Shown here: positions 25,985 through 36,200 of the stretch, in pieces
How the letters are laid out: each line of letters begins with the position of its first letter
Position numbering within the stretch: the first letter of the stretch is position 1
Source of the DNA: Novosphingobium sp. Fuku2-ISO-50
Lineage (GTDB): Bacteria > Pseudomonadota > Alphaproteobacteria > Sphingomonadales > Sphingomonadaceae
Assembly (NCBI RefSeq): GCF_001519055.1
Contig: NZ_KQ954285.1
Coordinates: 248,001 to 312,000, forward strand
Length of the DNA: 64,000 bases
Direction: 5' to 3'
Translations under genes and position numbers: made by a program
The notes under the pieces: generated by a model
Databases searched by the model: none
Seen by the model: the letters and a program-made list of their open reading frames with translations, nothing else
Told to the model about the DNA's origin: nothing

Positions 25985-26818
25985 TCACCGCCGGTAATAG
26001 TCTTCGACATTTTCAAACGCGCGCAGGCCTTCTGGCGTGGCCAGCCGCACGGGATCGTTTTCGGGCGTGATCACGCCCCGCCATGCCGTCGCGCGCACCG
26101 GGGTCACCGCATAATCGTGACGCGGATCGCGCACATGCGGACAATTGGCGAGCACGACGATCACATCCATTTCCGCGCGCAGCGTCACGTGCTGCCCGGC
26201 GCGATGCGGGCCGACATCCAGCTCGATCGCGCCATCGGCGGCAATCGACACCGGCTTGAACCAGGTGATGCACGGATGAATGTCGCGCCGGTTCATGCCG
26301 TATTTGGCCAGCGCGATGACAAAGCGATCGCGCGCATTGGGATGCGCGCCATGGTTGAACCCGTCGCCATATTTGCGCGCGTTCGACGCCAGGTTCGACG
26401 CGCCGCAAAAGGCGTCATGCCCTTTGGTATCGTCCTCGATCACCGACATCATCACCCGGCCCATGTCGGACAGGAGCAGGCGCCCGGCACCAAGATAAGC
26501 GTTCCACTGCACTTTGACCGTATCGGCGACATTGAGCCGCTCGACCGGGCGTTCGGCATTGAACACCAGCATGGCAACGGCCGCATCGCCATGAACATCG
26601 CTGAGCCGCAGCCGACTGCCGCGCTTCAACAGGCGCGCAGCATAGCCCCCGGCAGCGATCGTTTCGTCCCATACCACTTCGTCGGACGCGATGCCCGGCG
26701 GCAAGTCGGTCGCGGCGGTCGCAGGGATCGTCGGCATGGCTTCGACGCGCGTTCCGGCCATGGCCCGCGCGTGGGCACGGGCACCGGCGGGATCGGCGGT
26801 AGTGCTGGAATCAGTCAC
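25985..26818 (-). CDS. DUF1989 protein, probable carboxyguanidine deiminase second subunit
   Basis: 277 residues, the longer DUF1989 paralogue. After a 35-residue Ala-rich leader come IASDEVVWDETIAAGGYAA, LLSDMGRVMMSVIEDD, the Cys-containing HDAFCGASNLASNARKYG and HPCITWFKPVSI. The core matches its smaller neighbour, which supports a heterodimeric enzyme. ATG 26818 lies 14 bases after the TonB receptor stop. The conserved Cys/His residues are present in both subunits, so neither is obviously inactive. Confidence 0.84.
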   Translation of the reverse strand: MTDSSTTADPAGARAHARAMAGTRVEAMPTIPATAATDLPPGIASDEVVWDETIAAGGYAARLLKRGSRLRLSDVHGDAAVAMLVFNAERPVERLNVADTVKVQWNAYLGAGRLLLSDMGRVMMSVIEDDTKGHDAFCGASNLASNARKYGDGFNHGAHPNARDRFVIALAKYGMNRRDIHPCITWFKPVSIAADGAIELDVGPHRAGQHVTLRAEMDVIVVLANCPHVRDPRHDYAVTPVRATAWRGVITPENDPVRLATPEGLRAFENVEDYYRR

Positions 26819-26832
26819 GGTTTCGCACTCCC

Positions 26833-29283
26833 TCAGTCGACCAGCTTGAGCGTCACGCCGAACGTGCGCGGGTGTACGGTATAGCCTTCGGTGACAGTGT
26901 TGATCTGCGGACGCTGGATGATCGTCTGGTTGTCGAACAGGTTCTTGGCATAGAGCGTGATCTGATGCGGGCCAAAGCGCACACCGATGCTGGCATTCAC
27001 GACGCCATAGGCGGGGTTGTAGTAATTGCTGTCGGTCAGCAGATAGCTGCCGTAGCTATGCCCGGTATAGGCATAGTTGACCAGGGCGACGAGCGCCGCC
27101 GACTGGCTCAGCGGGTGCAGGTAATTGGCGCCCGCCGTCGCGGTGACATTGGGCACATCGATCAGATGCTGACCGACGGCAACGTCGATCGGGTTGTTCG
27201 ACTGCACCACTTTGGCATTGTTGATGCTGGCCGTGCCCGACAGCGACAGGCTGGGCGTCAGCTTGAACGAGGCTTCGGCTTCGGCGCCCCAGATCCGCGC
27301 GTTGCCGATATTGCTGGTGAAATAATAGCCGCAGGTCGGCAGATAGATCTGCTGCTGAATGTTCTTCCAGTTGGTCAGATAGCCCGAGGCGTTGAAGCGG
27401 ATGCGGCGCCCGAGAAATTCGTTCTTCGACCCGACTTCATAGGACCACAGGCTGTCCGAACCGAATTGGGTCGGCTGGCTTTTCTGGCCGATCGTGGCAA
27501 AATCGCCGGCGCAGACCGAGGTCGGGCCAAACACGATCGGGCCGGTCGGTCCGGGCAGGCGAAAACCCTTGGCCGCAGAAGCATAGACCGAACTGGTCGG
27601 CGACAGATCGTGATAGAGCGTCGCCTTGGGCAGGAACGATTGGCTGGTCCCATCCTGCGTATAAGGCGCAGCGGCCGGTTGCCCGGCGGTCTGGTAGCCC
27701 AGATTGCCGATCTGGTAGAACCCGGTTTCGACCGAGACGAAGTCTTCGTGCGCCGCCGAAAAGCGGCCGCCGAGATCGAGCTTCCAACCCTTGGCAAAAG
27801 CGATGCTGACCTGACCGAACACCGCGTATTGCTGCTGCCGATAGGTGCGGTTGTCGCTTTCGTCGATGTCGTTGGGAAACAGCGGGATCGCCGGACCACC
27901 GTTCGGCGTGCCGTAAGCCGGGTTGCCGTAAGTGGTCTGGACCAGCGACTGATCCAGCGGAACACCATAGATCGACTGGAATGTGGAATTGACCCCGTTG
28001 ATCGTCTGGTAATCGGTGTTGTGCACGCTTTGCGTCGCATAATAGGCGCCGACGACCCATTTCAGCCAGCTTGCCGCCGCGCTGGTATCGTTCGATGACA
28101 GGCGCAGTTCCTGGCTGAACTGGCGGTAATGCGTGCGATAATTCACCACCGAGGGCAGATTGGCGATAATGCTGTCGTTCTGCGGTTGATACTGCGCATA
28201 GCTTGGTATCGTGTCGAGAAAGAACAGCGCAAAGGCGGTGCTGTTGAAGTAGGTCCCGTCTTCCTGCCGCGCGGCGACGCGGTCATAGAGCCCCGTGACC
28301 GAGGTCAGGTCGGCAAAACCCATCGCCTTTTTGACCGTCAGGCTGCCCAGCGCGACGGTGTCGTGGCTCGGCTCGGCGACTTCCTTGTTCTGCTGCCACA
28401 ATCCCATATTGGGATAGAACGCGGCGTTATCGGCGTTGTTGGCGCGCTGATAAAAGAACGCCGGGGTAATCGTCAGCGTTGAATCCGGCGTCCAGGTCGC
28501 GCTGACATGCGCGGTCAGGCTGTTGGCGCTGTTGACGCCCTTTTTGTCCAGCGTGCCGTCGGTGTTGTAATGATCGACCCAGCCGCTGTCCTTTTGGTAG
28601 GCGACGGCGGCGTGGAGCGACAGCTTGTCCTTGACCAGCGGCAGGTTGATCATGCCGCTTTCGCTATAATTGACCCCGCCGTGCTTCGTGCCCGAAACAT
28701 CGGCCGTGGCGGTCATGCCCAGCGCATCGGGATTGGCCTGCGTGGTGATATAGCGGATCGTGCCGCCTTCGGAGCTGTCGCCGTAAAGCGTGCCCTGCGG
28801 CCCGCGCAGCACTTCGACACGCTCGATGTCGGGCAGGCGGACTTCGATCGAGCCGTCGCGATAGAGATTGGGCACGGTGATCGACACATCGTCGAGATAG
28901 AGCCCGACGGTCGAGGCGCCCGAGACCGAGCTGACCCCGCGAATGACGATATTGGTGCGCCCTTCCTCGCCCGCCACCGCGTTGAACGCGACACCGGGGA
29001 CCGCGCGGCTGAGATCGTCATAGCTGGCGATCTTCTGATCCTTGAGCGCCGCGCCAGACAGCACCGAAAGGCTGATCGGAACGGTGCGGATGTCTTCGCT
29101 GCGCTTTTGCGCGGTAACGATGATTTCGCCACCGGCGCCCTCGCCCGCCGGGGCTTCGGGCTGAGCCGCAAGGCTCGCCGGCGCGGTCTGGGCGCGGGCA
29201 AGGCCGGGCGCCAGCAAAAGCGCAAAGGCCGATGTTGCGGCGCAAAGCGCGATCCGGCGCGACGACCCACGGCTTACCGTCAT
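26833..29283 (-). CDS. TonB-dependent receptor of the guanidine-type operon
   Basis: 816 residues. A signal peptide (about residues 8-32, ARAQ cleavage) and a TonB-box-like region (GEIIVTAQKRSEDI) lead to a plug domain (VPISLSVLSGAALKDQKI, VERVEVLRGPQGTLYG split across residues 120-145) and a barrel ending VTLKLVD. ATG 29283 is chosen because GGGGA lies at good spacing and the signal peptide follows directly. It heads the operon with the two DUF1989 genes and is preceded by the same operator/promoter module as the ABC-carboxylase operon. It should bring the substrate, or a conjugate of it, through the outer membrane. Guanidine itself passes porins, so the real ligand may be larger. Confidence 0.9.
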   Translation of the reverse strand: MTVSRGSSRRIALCAATSAFALLLAPGLARAQTAPASLAAQPEAPAGEGAGGEIIVTAQKRSEDIRTVPISLSVLSGAALKDQKIASYDDLSRAVPGVAFNAVAGEEGRTNIVIRGVSSVSGASTVGLYLDDVSITVPNLYRDGSIEVRLPDIERVEVLRGPQGTLYGDSSEGGTIRYITTQANPDALGMTATADVSGTKHGGVNYSESGMINLPLVKDKLSLHAAVAYQKDSGWVDHYNTDGTLDKKGVNSANSLTAHVSATWTPDSTLTITPAFFYQRANNADNAAFYPNMGLWQQNKEVAEPSHDTVALGSLTVKKAMGFADLTSVTGLYDRVAARQEDGTYFNSTAFALFFLDTIPSYAQYQPQNDSIIANLPSVVNYRTHYRQFSQELRLSSNDTSAAASWLKWVVGAYYATQSVHNTDYQTINGVNSTFQSIYGVPLDQSLVQTTYGNPAYGTPNGGPAIPLFPNDIDESDNRTYRQQQYAVFGQVSIAFAKGWKLDLGGRFSAAHEDFVSVETGFYQIGNLGYQTAGQPAAAPYTQDGTSQSFLPKATLYHDLSPTSSVYASAAKGFRLPGPTGPIVFGPTSVCAGDFATIGQKSQPTQFGSDSLWSYEVGSKNEFLGRRIRFNASGYLTNWKNIQQQIYLPTCGYYFTSNIGNARIWGAEAEASFKLTPSLSLSGTASINNAKVVQSNNPIDVAVGQHLIDVPNVTATAGANYLHPLSQSAALVALVNYAYTGHSYGSYLLTDSNYYNPAYGVVNASIGVRFGPHQITLYAKNLFDNQTIIQRPQINTVTEGYTVHPRTFGVTLKLVD

Positions 29284-29340
29284 TTCCTGATTCCCCATTG
29301 CTGCTTTGCAGTGCAACAGGAGAATGACCGATCAGCCACC

Positions 29341-29392
29341 CATCATGCTAGACGCCAATTTTCGATGATAGGCATAGATATGATTTATGCCC
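29341..29392 (-). promoter_or_regulatory. Operator/promoter module of the TonB-DUF1989 operon
   Basis: Inverted repeat GGCATAGATATGATTTATGCC (29371-29391, given as arms GGCATA/TATGCC) with LysR-like T-N11-A spacing. On the minus strand it is followed after 18 bases by TCTAGCATGATG (29352-29341), a likely -10 region, 58 bases from the start codon. The same module, with three mismatches in the repeat and identical 18-base spacing, lies at 39671-39722. Confidence 0.78.
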
Positions 29393-29398
29393 GATGGA

Positions 29399-30919
29399 TC
29401 ACGCCGCGAGGCGCGTCCCGATCTGCGGCCCGTTGGTCGAAAAACGCCTGACTGCATCGACCAGCACGTTGGTTTCCTCGGCCAGCGAGCGCAAGGCTGC
29501 ATGACTTTCCTCGACCATCGCGGCGTTCTTCTGAGTCGCGCTGTCGAGCGAACCAAACGTATCGCGCACATGCGCGAGATTTCGCGCCGTATCGCCCACG
29601 GCGCGGGTGATTTCGCCCACGGTCTCGGTAAACGTGGTGACATCATCGACCACTTCGCGCAGCACCTGACCGGTTTGCCCGACAAGCTCGACACCTTCCC
29701 CGACCAGCGCGGTCGACGCGGTAATCAGTGTCTTGATGTCGCGCGCGGCGTCGGCACTGCGCTGCGCCAGCGCGCGCACTTCATTGGCGACCACCGCAAA
29801 ACCACGGCCCGAATCCCCTGCACGCGCGGCTTCGACCCCGGCATTGAGCGCCAGCAGATTGGTCTGAAACGCAATGCCGTCGATCAGGCTGACGATCTGA
29901 CCGATTTCTCCGGAGGAATGCTGGATCTTTTCCATCGTCGCAATGGCGCAGGCGACGACTTCGTGCCCGGCTCTCACGCGTTCGCCGGACTGCACGATCG
30001 CGCCGTTGGCGGCCTGCGCGCGGCCCAGCGTAGCGCCGGCCACGTCGACCAGTTCGACAATCGTGCTCATGGCGTGTTCGACCGTGCCCGCCTGGATCTC
30101 GGTGCGTTGCGCCAGATCCTCCGATGCAGCGCGAATCTCGCCGGCGCCGGTGCGGATCTGGTTCGATGCGCGCACAACGTGCCCGACCAGCGCCTCAAGC
30201 TCGACGAGCGCCTGATTGAAATCGATACGCAGCGGCTCGAACGCGGGGGGAAAAGCCGTCGCAAAGTGGCCGCCAAGGTCGCCTGCGGCAAGACGACGCA
30301 AACCATCGGCAATCGCGGTCACCACGAGATCCTGTTCGGCGCCGCGCTGGGCCCGTTCGCGCGCGGCCTCGCGTTCGGCCTCCAGAGCGGCAGCCTGTGC
30401 GGCGGCGCGAGAGACGAGCAGCACTTCGAACTGCAGCGCGATTTGCACCAGCACGCCCGTTTCGACCACCACGACCACGGCATGCAGCAGCACCCGCCCA
30501 AAATCGCTCGCCGCGCCGAACACCAGCGTCGGAGCAAGAAAGTTGAGCGCAAGGTGATGCACGGCGGTCACTGCCGCGCCGGCCAGCACCGGGCGCCAGT
30601 CGGCCAGCACCGCAAGCACCGCGATCGCGGCAAAAAAAGTCATGTGCAGGTCGATCATCCACGCCCCGCCGCTCCATTGATAGAGCAGCACCGCGCAGAA
30701 CAACGGCATCGTCGCCCCGAGCGCAACGCGCGTCATCGGGTCGGCGGCGCCGCGTAGCGCGGCAAGTGTCGGAAAGACCACGAGCGCCAAAGCCAGCAAG
30801 GGCGCCAAAAACCCCGATCCGGCAAAAGGCGCGGACACGATCACCACCAGCGCGGCGAGCCAGGCAATCCCGGCAAGGATGCGAACGCCCTGAAGGCGCA
30901 ACGTGGCCAGTTCGTTCAT
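29399..30919 (-). CDS. Methyl-accepting chemotaxis protein with polytopic membrane N-terminus
   Basis: 506 residues. The N-terminal 190 residues contain about six hydrophobic segments and no large periplasmic domain. A coiled-coil linker follows (EREAARERAQRG), then the signalling domain with hairpin tip GIAFQTNLLALNAGVEAARAG (core: FQTNLLALNAGVEAAR) and GFAVVANEVRALAQRS. ATG 30919 starts just before the first membrane helix; upstream open frame is non-homologous. It sits between two operons of the putative guanidine regulon, 24 bases after a small membrane-protein gene with which it is probably co-transcribed. The attractant is unknown. Confidence 0.88.
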   Translation of the reverse strand: MNELATLRLQGVRILAGIAWLAALVVIVSAPFAGSGFLAPLLALALVVFPTLAALRGAADPMTRVALGATMPLFCAVLLYQWSGGAWMIDLHMTFFAAIAVLAVLADWRPVLAGAAVTAVHHLALNFLAPTLVFGAASDFGRVLLHAVVVVVETGVLVQIALQFEVLLVSRAAAQAAALEAEREAARERAQRGAEQDLVVTAIADGLRRLAAGDLGGHFATAFPPAFEPLRIDFNQALVELEALVGHVVRASNQIRTGAGEIRAASEDLAQRTEIQAGTVEHAMSTIVELVDVAGATLGRAQAANGAIVQSGERVRAGHEVVACAIATMEKIQHSSGEIGQIVSLIDGIAFQTNLLALNAGVEAARAGDSGRGFAVVANEVRALAQRSADAARDIKTLITASTALVGEGVELVGQTGQVLREVVDDVTTFTETVGEITRAVGDTARNLAHVRDTFGSLDSATQKNAAMVEESHAALRSLAEETNVLVDAVRRFSTNGPQIGTRLAA

Positions 30920-30942
30920 GGCGACAGGTGTCCCTTTTCTCG

Positions 30943-31242
30943 TCAAGGTGTGGTCGGTTCTGCGGATGCGCAGAACAAGGCGGGCGCGCCCAACGGCAGC
31001 ACGCCAGCGCGCAGGAAAGCCCATGCCGGGACGTCGCCATCGATCCGCACCAAAAGGCTGCCGGGTATCCATCCCGAACGCAGCACGGCAATCCGCCCCC
31101 CACCCGCCGCATGCACGGCAGACGCGGTACTCGGCGCGAACAGGGGGATCAGCAGGATCGCACCGCCCGGGCGCGGCAAAGCCAGGCATGCAGCAAGGAT
31201 CGCGAGCACGAGGCACAGTTGAACAACCGCCGCGCGTGCCAT
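30943..31242 (-). CDS. Small membrane-anchored protein upstream of the chemoreceptor, unknown
   Basis: A 99-residue protein with one N-terminal hydrophobic segment (about residues 5-32, VVQLCLVLAILAACLAL) and an exported-looking C-terminal part containing GWIPGSLLVRIDGDVPAWAF and a Cys near the end. ATG 31242 is chosen as the Met immediately before the membrane segment. I do not recognise a named family. The tight spacing to the chemoreceptor gene (24 bases) suggests a shared transcript and perhaps a shared function. Confidence 0.6.
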   Translation of the reverse strand: MARAAVVQLCLVLAILAACLALPRPGGAILLIPLFAPSTASAVHAAGGGRIAVLRSGWIPGSLLVRIDGDVPAWAFLRAGVLPLGAPALFCASAEPTTP

Positions 31243-31464
31243 CCGCCCGCTCACGCGGTGATCTGCAACAGCGATGAAAGGTCCATTGTCCAACAGCGGC
31301 GCGCCCAATCGGTTTTTCAGGCTGCCAGCTTTGTCAGACGGCGCCGAACAATCCCTGCCCGGCCATATCCGTAAAATTGCGCAAACGGCGCCTTTCCACA
31401 CGCGCTTCGCCCGGCCGCATCAGCGGCAGGCGAAGCGCAGGACACGCCGCTCAATGCGGGAAAG

Positions 31465-33222
31465 TCAGGCCTTCGAGGCGATAAAGGCGCGCCAGCCGCC
31501 CAGATCGGTGATGTCGGTGGCGCCGACGATCGCGCGCGGTTCGGCGACGAAGCCCTTGACCGTGCTGCCATCGGCCAGCGTGACCGTGCCGATGGCCAGC
31601 GGCGGCGGGACTTCGGCCACAAAGCTGCCGAAGGCCGCCATGTCGAGCTCATAGACTTCGACCGCGATGGCCGCCCCCGTCGCATCGTGAATCAGCGCAG
31701 GCTTGGGCGGTACGCTGTCGGCCATGGCATAGAGCCGATAGCTCGGCGCGGTCTGGGTCGTGGCGATGTGACGCGCGTTGCGCGAGGTCAGTTGCCAGTG
31801 CAGCGGCATGCCTTCGAGATGCGCGCCGACAACGGCGAGATGCACGGTTTCCACTTTGGTCTCCAGATCGAGCGGGGGATGGGGGTAAGGATCGCCTGCG
31901 CACCAGCGCGCGGCCATGGCGATCAGCGCGCGGTCGGTCCAGGCCGGGCCGATCAGAGTCACGCCAAAGCCGGTGTCATTGCCGCGCCAGCCCGCCGGAA
32001 CCGCAATCGCCGCCATGTCGAGCAGGTTCACGAAATTGGTATAGAGCCCCAGATTGCTGTTGAGCGCGATCGGCGCGGCGCGCATTTCGGCCAGGCGATA
32101 GATCGTCGGCGCGGTCGGCAGACACAGCGCGTCGATATCGCCCCATAGCGCATCGGCCTGTTGTTTCAGCTCGGCCAGGCGATAGATGCCCCGGAACGCC
32201 TCGACCGCGCTGCGCCCAAGACCGCCCTCGACGATCGTGCGCACGGTGGGATCGATGCTGTCGGGATGGTCGGCCAGAAATTCGGCAATCGCCGCCGTGC
32301 GCTCGGCGACCCACGGCCCGTCATACAACAGCCGCGCGGCTTCGGACAACGGCGCCAGGTCGATTGCGACCAGTTCCGCGCCCATCGCGACCAGCCGGTC
32401 GAGCGCCCGGGCATAGAGCCGTTCGGAGGCCGCATCGCCGAAAAACTGGCGCTGATGCGGCAAAGGCACGCCCACGCGCGACAGATCCAGCGCCCGATCC
32501 GCCTTTTCCCGCGACCACGGATCATCCCCGTCATGCCCCGCGACGACCGCATCGACCAGCGCGGCATCGGCGGCATCGTGGGCAAACACCGTGATGCAAT
32601 CGATCGACCGGCAAGCGGGGACCAGCCCGGCGGTGCTCCAGCGCCCTTTGGTGGGCTTGAACCCGATCAGCCCGTTGAAGGCGGCGGGCACCCGGCCCGA
32701 TCCCGCCGTATCGGTGCCCAGCGAAATCGGCACCAACCCCGCCGCGACCGCGACCGCCGAGCCCGAGCTGGACCCGCCACTGACATAGGCGCGGTTGAAC
32801 ACGCAGGCCGGCGCGCCATAAGGGCTGCGCGTGCCGTTGAGCCCGGTGGCAAACTGGTCGAGATTGGTCTTGCCCACGGGCACCGCGCCCGCCGCGATCA
32901 GCCGCGCGACGACACCCGCCGACCGCGCCGGATCATAAGCGAAATCGGGGCAGCCCGCCGTCGTCGGCGCGCCCGCCAGATCGATATTGTCCTTGATCGC
33001 AAAGGGAACGCCCGCCAGCGGCAGGACTTCGCCCGCCGCAATCCGCGCATCGACCGCGCGCGCCATGGCCAGCACGTCGGCTTCGGGCAGGCGGTGAATC
33101 CACACCGCAGGCTGGATCGCGGCATAGGCAGCAATCCGCGCCAGTGCGGCTTCGGCCACGGCTTCGGCGCGCGTCGTGCCGCTCGATACGGCCTCGGCGA
33201 TGGCGGTTGCGGTCTCGGTCAT
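31465..33222 (-). CDS. atzF: Allophanate hydrolase
   Basis: 585 residues; hydrolyses allophanate to ammonia and CO2. The amidase-signature catalytic triad is visible: K77 (FAIKDNIDLAG), the cis-Ser in GGSSSGSAVAVAAG (about 149-162) and nucleophile S175 (DTAGSGRVP). The C-terminal 140 residues form the extra domain present in full-length AtzF/DUR1,2-type enzymes. The ATG (33222) overlaps the carboxylase stop by four bases (ATGA), so translation is coupled. Final step of the guanidine/urea route. Confidence 0.94.
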   Translation of the reverse strand: MTETATAIAEAVSSGTTRAEAVAEAALARIAAYAAIQPAVWIHRLPEADVLAMARAVDARIAAGEVLPLAGVPFAIKDNIDLAGAPTTAGCPDFAYDPARSAGVVARLIAAGAVPVGKTNLDQFATGLNGTRSPYGAPACVFNRAYVSGGSSSGSAVAVAAGLVPISLGTDTAGSGRVPAAFNGLIGFKPTKGRWSTAGLVPACRSIDCITVFAHDAADAALVDAVVAGHDGDDPWSREKADRALDLSRVGVPLPHQRQFFGDAASERLYARALDRLVAMGAELVAIDLAPLSEAARLLYDGPWVAERTAAIAEFLADHPDSIDPTVRTIVEGGLGRSAVEAFRGIYRLAELKQQADALWGDIDALCLPTAPTIYRLAEMRAAPIALNSNLGLYTNFVNLLDMAAIAVPAGWRGNDTGFGVTLIGPAWTDRALIAMAARWCAGDPYPHPPLDLETKVETVHLAVVGAHLEGMPLHWQLTSRNARHIATTQTAPSYRLYAMADSVPPKPALIHDATGAAIAVEVYELDMAAFGSFVAEVPPPLAIGTVTLADGSTVKGFVAEPRAIVGATDITDLGGWRAFIASKA

Positions 33223-36200
33223 GCCGGTTCTATCGCCAGCATGGCGGCACCGGGCTGGATCACTTGCCCCTCGCTGACATAGACGCGGCGCACGACGCCT
33301 GCCGAGGGACTGGCCACGGGACATTCCATTTTCATCGCTTCGATCACCGCAATCGGCTCGCCCGCCGCGACCGCGCGGCCTTCTCCGGCAAGCAGTTTCC
33401 ACACGCTGCCACCGAACGGCGCTTCGACAAGTTCGGACCCTGGCGGCACGTCGATCGCCGCATCGTCCCCGCCCGCGCCGCTGCCCGCTTCGACCAGGGC
33501 GGCAACGCGGTCGAATTCGCCGCTTTCCTGCCAGCGCGCGCGCTCTTCGTCGAAAGCGGCCTGGCGGGTTGTTTCAAACGCGGTGATGCTGTCGGCATGG
33601 GTTTCGCGAAACGCGCGATAATCCGACAGGCGAAACAGGCCTTCCTCGATGTGAATCGCCCGGCGCCCCAGCGGGAAATCGCGGCGCCACTCGGTCAATT
33701 CGTCGTGGCTGACCGGGAAGAACCTGATCCGGTCGAAAAAACGCAGCAGCCAAGGCTTGCCATCCCGAAACGCATCGGCCTGCTTTCCAGAACCGACCCA
33801 CGTATTCCACACCTGAATGGTGCGGCCAAACAACTGGTATCCGCCCGGCCCTTCCATGCCATAGACACACATATAGGCGCCGCCGATGCCCACGACATTG
33901 GGCGGGGTCCAGGTCCGCGCCGGATTGTATTTGGTAGTGACCAGCCGGTGACGCGGATCGACCGGAGTGGCCACCGGCGCGCCGAGATAGACATCGCCGA
34001 GCCCGAGCACGAGGTAATCGGCATCGAACACGATCCGCTTTACATCCTCGATCGTCTCAAGCCCGTTGACGCGGCGGATGAATTCGATGTTGTCGGGGCA
34101 CCACGGCGCATCGTCGCGCACCGCGCAGATATATTTGTCGATGGTCTGATAGATCGCCGGGTCTTGCCATGACAGCGGCAGATGCACCACGCGCGAGGGG
34201 ATGGCGAAATCGTCGAGCCCGCCCAGCCGTTCTTCGGCGGCAATCAGCGCATCCATCAGCGCGCCTTGATTCAACAGACGCGCATCGTAATGGATCTGCA
34301 CCGAGCGCACGCCCGGCGTCACATCGATCACTCCGGGCAGCGCCAGCCGGTCAAGCTCCATCATCAGCGCATGGACGCGCAGGCGCAATTCGAGATCGAG
34401 CACGATCGGCCCATATTCGACCAGCAGATGGCGATCCCCCTGCCGCCGATAGGTCGCCGTGGGCCGCGCGCCATCGGCGGCAATGGTGTGGAGCACGGGC
34501 GATGTCGGCGGTGTGCGCTCGCCTGTAAACGGCGCCGGAGCGGCCAGCGTTGCCACCATGGCATCCTGCGCGCGCTCTGCATCGCGCGCTTCGGCTTCGG
34601 AAACCGGCGCAAAGCGCACGGTATCGCCCGGCGAAAGCTGCCCCACTTTCCACAAGTCGGCCTGGATCACCACAAACGGACAGACAAACCCGCCCAGTGA
34701 CGGCCCGTCGGGGCCGAGGATGATCGGCATGTCGCCGGTAAAATCGACCGCGCCGATGGCATAGGCGTTGTCATGAATGTTCGACGGATGCAGCCCCGCT
34801 TCGCCGCCGTCGCGCCGCGCCCATTCGGGCTTTGGCCCGACCAGCCGCACGCCGGTACGGTTTGAATTGTAATGCACTTTCCATGGCGTTTCGCAGATCA
34901 TCGCCACGTCGCCCGGCGTAAAGAAATCGGGCGCGCCATGCGGACCATAGAGCACGCGCACGCTCCATTCGTGGCCGATGGCCGGCACCAGCGCTGCGGG
35001 CAGCATCGCTTCGGCGCCGGTCGCTTCGCCAAAAAGGTGCAGCATGTCGCCGGTCATCACCGCGCGGCCTGCATGCCCGCCAAATTCGCCCAGGGTAAAT
35101 GCGCTGCGGCTGCCGAGGTAGAGCGGCGCATCGAGCCCGCCCGCAAACAGCAGACACGCGCGCAAGCCCCCGCCCTGCACCCGGCCCACGCGCAAGACCT
35201 GCCCCGCGGCGACCGCCACCGGCGTCCAGCGCGGCACGGCAATGCCGTCGAGCGTCGCCCCGCACTCCGCCCCGGTCAGGCAGATGCGCGCAGCGCCCAG
35301 GAATTGCAGCACCGGCCCGGCAGCGGTGATTTCCAGCCCCGCCGCGCCTTCGGGATTGCCGAGCAGCCGATTGCCCAGCCGGAACGACAGCGCATCCATC
35401 GGGCCCGACGGCGGCACGCCGACATCCCACAGCCCGGTGCGCCCCGGATAATCCTGCACCGTCGTCGCCGCGCCCGCCGTCAACACGCGGATCGACGACG
35501 GCTGCCAGGCAAAATCGGCCAGCGCGCGCGTCGAAACCTGCCCGCTGACAAACACGTCGTCGCGCACCACCGCGCGCAGCCAGCGCAGATTGGTCTCGAT
35601 CCCCGCCAGCCGCGTCGCATCGAGCGCCGATTGCAGCGCGACGATCGCTTCTTCGCGGCTCGGCGCCGTCACGATCAGCTTGGCCAGCATCGGGTCGTAC
35701 CAGGCGGGCACTTCGCTGCCGCTTTCGACCCAGCCATCGACCCGCAACGTCGCGCGATCGCCGTCGGGAAACGCCACTTCGATCAGCCGCCCCGAACTGG
35801 GCTGAAAATCGCGCGACGGGTCTTCGGCATAGAGCCGGACCTGGATCGAATGGCCCTGCGGCTGAGCGACGAAGCCGTCAAGAAACGCAAAGTCCCCCGC
35901 CGCCCCCCGGATCATCCATTCGACCAGATCGACGCCGGTCACTTGCTCGGTAACGCCGTGTTCGACCTGAAGCCGGGTGTTGACTTCCAGAAAGAAGAAA
36001 TCGTCGCGGATCGCATCGTAGAGAAATTCGACCGTCCCGGCCGAGCGGTACTTCGCCCCCGACGTCAGCCGCAGCGCCGCCTCGATCAGCGCCGCGCGCG
36101 TGGCGGCGGGCAAATGCGGCGCCGGGGTTTCCTCGACCACTTTCTGGTTGCGCCGCTGCAGCGAACAATCGCGCTCGCCCAGCGCGACGACATGCCCTTC

